A stretch of DNA of 33,093 bases from Brachionus koreanus (taxonomy: Eukaryota > Rotifera > Eurotatoria > Ploima > Brachionidae): contig PJRA01000314.1 of NCBI GenBank assembly GCA_016987375.1, positions 254,588 to 287,680 on the forward strand. The letters are read 5' to 3'. A program made the translations under genes and the position numbers. The notes under the pieces are model-generated. The model saw only the letters and a program-made list of their open reading frames with translations, made no database searches and was not told the DNA's origin. Shown in pieces: positions 32,691 to 33,093 of the stretch; the stretch's first letter is position 1, and every line of letters starts with the position of its first letter.

Positions 32691-33041
32691 ACATAAAAAG
32701 TATTAACTTATTTTAAAAATGACAACCTTTGGTCTCAACTACTAAATTGCATCTTTTTTGAAATTTTTCTAAAGTTGATTCTAAAACGTTTCTGATAATT
32801 TATCTCTCTGGCGATTTTTTTGTTTAAAATCATCTAAATATTTTTGGCAACGTCTTATATATTTTAAAACCTAAGATATTCCCATAAAAAATTAATCGTG
32901 TTTTAGTCGGCTGATCTAGGCGGCCATTGATTTTTGTTGACTAATTTGTCCAAAAAATTTAAAGCATGATCACACTAAAATATTTCATTTAATAAATTGC
33001 TTGCATTTAAGTGTGCCCCAAATGAATGGATCACCCTGTAA
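32690..33041 (-). mobile_element. Mariner-like transposase relic with 5' terminal repeat
   Basis: Read on the minus strand from 33041, it opens CAGGGTGATCCATTCATTTG, next to a TA, like a mariner-type end. Then broken frames give QWPPRSAD and INFLWEYLR (in place of WPPRSPDL.P.DFFLWG), ILGFKIYKTLPK, and last VLESTLEKFQKRCNLVVETK followed by GCHF (in place of the C-terminal RL..C....GGHFEHL). The terminal repeat lies directly next to the C-terminal coding part, so the middle and N-terminal parts are deleted. No second terminal repeat was found. Confidence 0.6.
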
Positions 33042-33093
33042 TTTATTAGATAGAATTAGTTCGAAATTTTTGAAAAAAGATTTATAAAAAGCT

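Noticed and set aside
1..33093. CRISPR arrays, bacterial promoters, operons or ribosome binding sites
   Set aside because: No regularly spaced direct repeats are seen, and spliced animal genes show this is nuclear eukaryotic DNA.

Overview
This is a very AT-rich eukaryotic (animal) segment with compact genes, mostly short introns (43-125 nt, with a few of 0.2-1.8 kb) and many decayed transposable elements. Myelin regulatory factor (MYRF), a multi-domain chitin-binding protein and cytosolic ribosomal protein S15 fix it as metazoan. Base composition, intron size and the mixture of degraded LINE, mariner and Mutator/SWIM relics fit a monogonont rotifer (Brachionus-like). That taxon is an inference and cannot be proved from the window.

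Layout. 1-5030 (-): a MYRF gene in at least ten exons that I could join in phase. It encodes an N-terminal regulatory region, the NDT80-like DNA-binding domain, the self-cleaving chaperone domain with its Ser-Lys dyad, a coiled coil, one transmembrane helix and the start of the lumenal tail. One of its introns contains a 50-bp perfect palindrome. 6.1-6.8 kb (-): LINE 3' fragment. 6.87-8.34 kb (-): intronless glycosyltransferase family 92 gene. 8.6-11.2 kb (-): a LINE 3' end and a longer frameshifted LINE reverse transcriptase. 11.2-12.8 kb: degraded repeats and a ~95-bp-arm foldback hairpin. 12.8-15.06 kb: no recognisable gene. 15.07-15.80 kb (+): RpS15 in three exons. 15.98-18.62 kb (-): a large single-exon type I membrane protein built from two LRR-like modules, convergent with RpS15. 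19.3-20.0 kb: short TIR-bounded Mutator-like relic. 20.2-20.54 kb: mariner relic next to a tRNA-Ile(AAT). 22.69-23.41 kb (+): an unrecognised 242-aa protein. 24.5-27.0 kb: LINE relics, one interrupted by a SWIM zinc-finger fragment. 27.88-30.93 kb (+): secreted protein with five chitin-binding type-2 domains in four exons. 31.1-33.04 kb: a LINE relic between inverted repeats and a mariner-like relic with a likely terminal repeat.

The host genes look like unrelated single-copy neighbours. They form no operon or gene cluster: a membrane-tethered transcription factor, a Golgi-type glycosyltransferase, a ribosomal protein, an LRR-like surface receptor, an unknown protein and a chitin-matrix protein. 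I did not find a convincing new multi-gene system. The best leads are the palindrome inside the MYRF intron, the long foldback hairpin, the two-module receptor-like protein and the unrecognised 242-aa gene.
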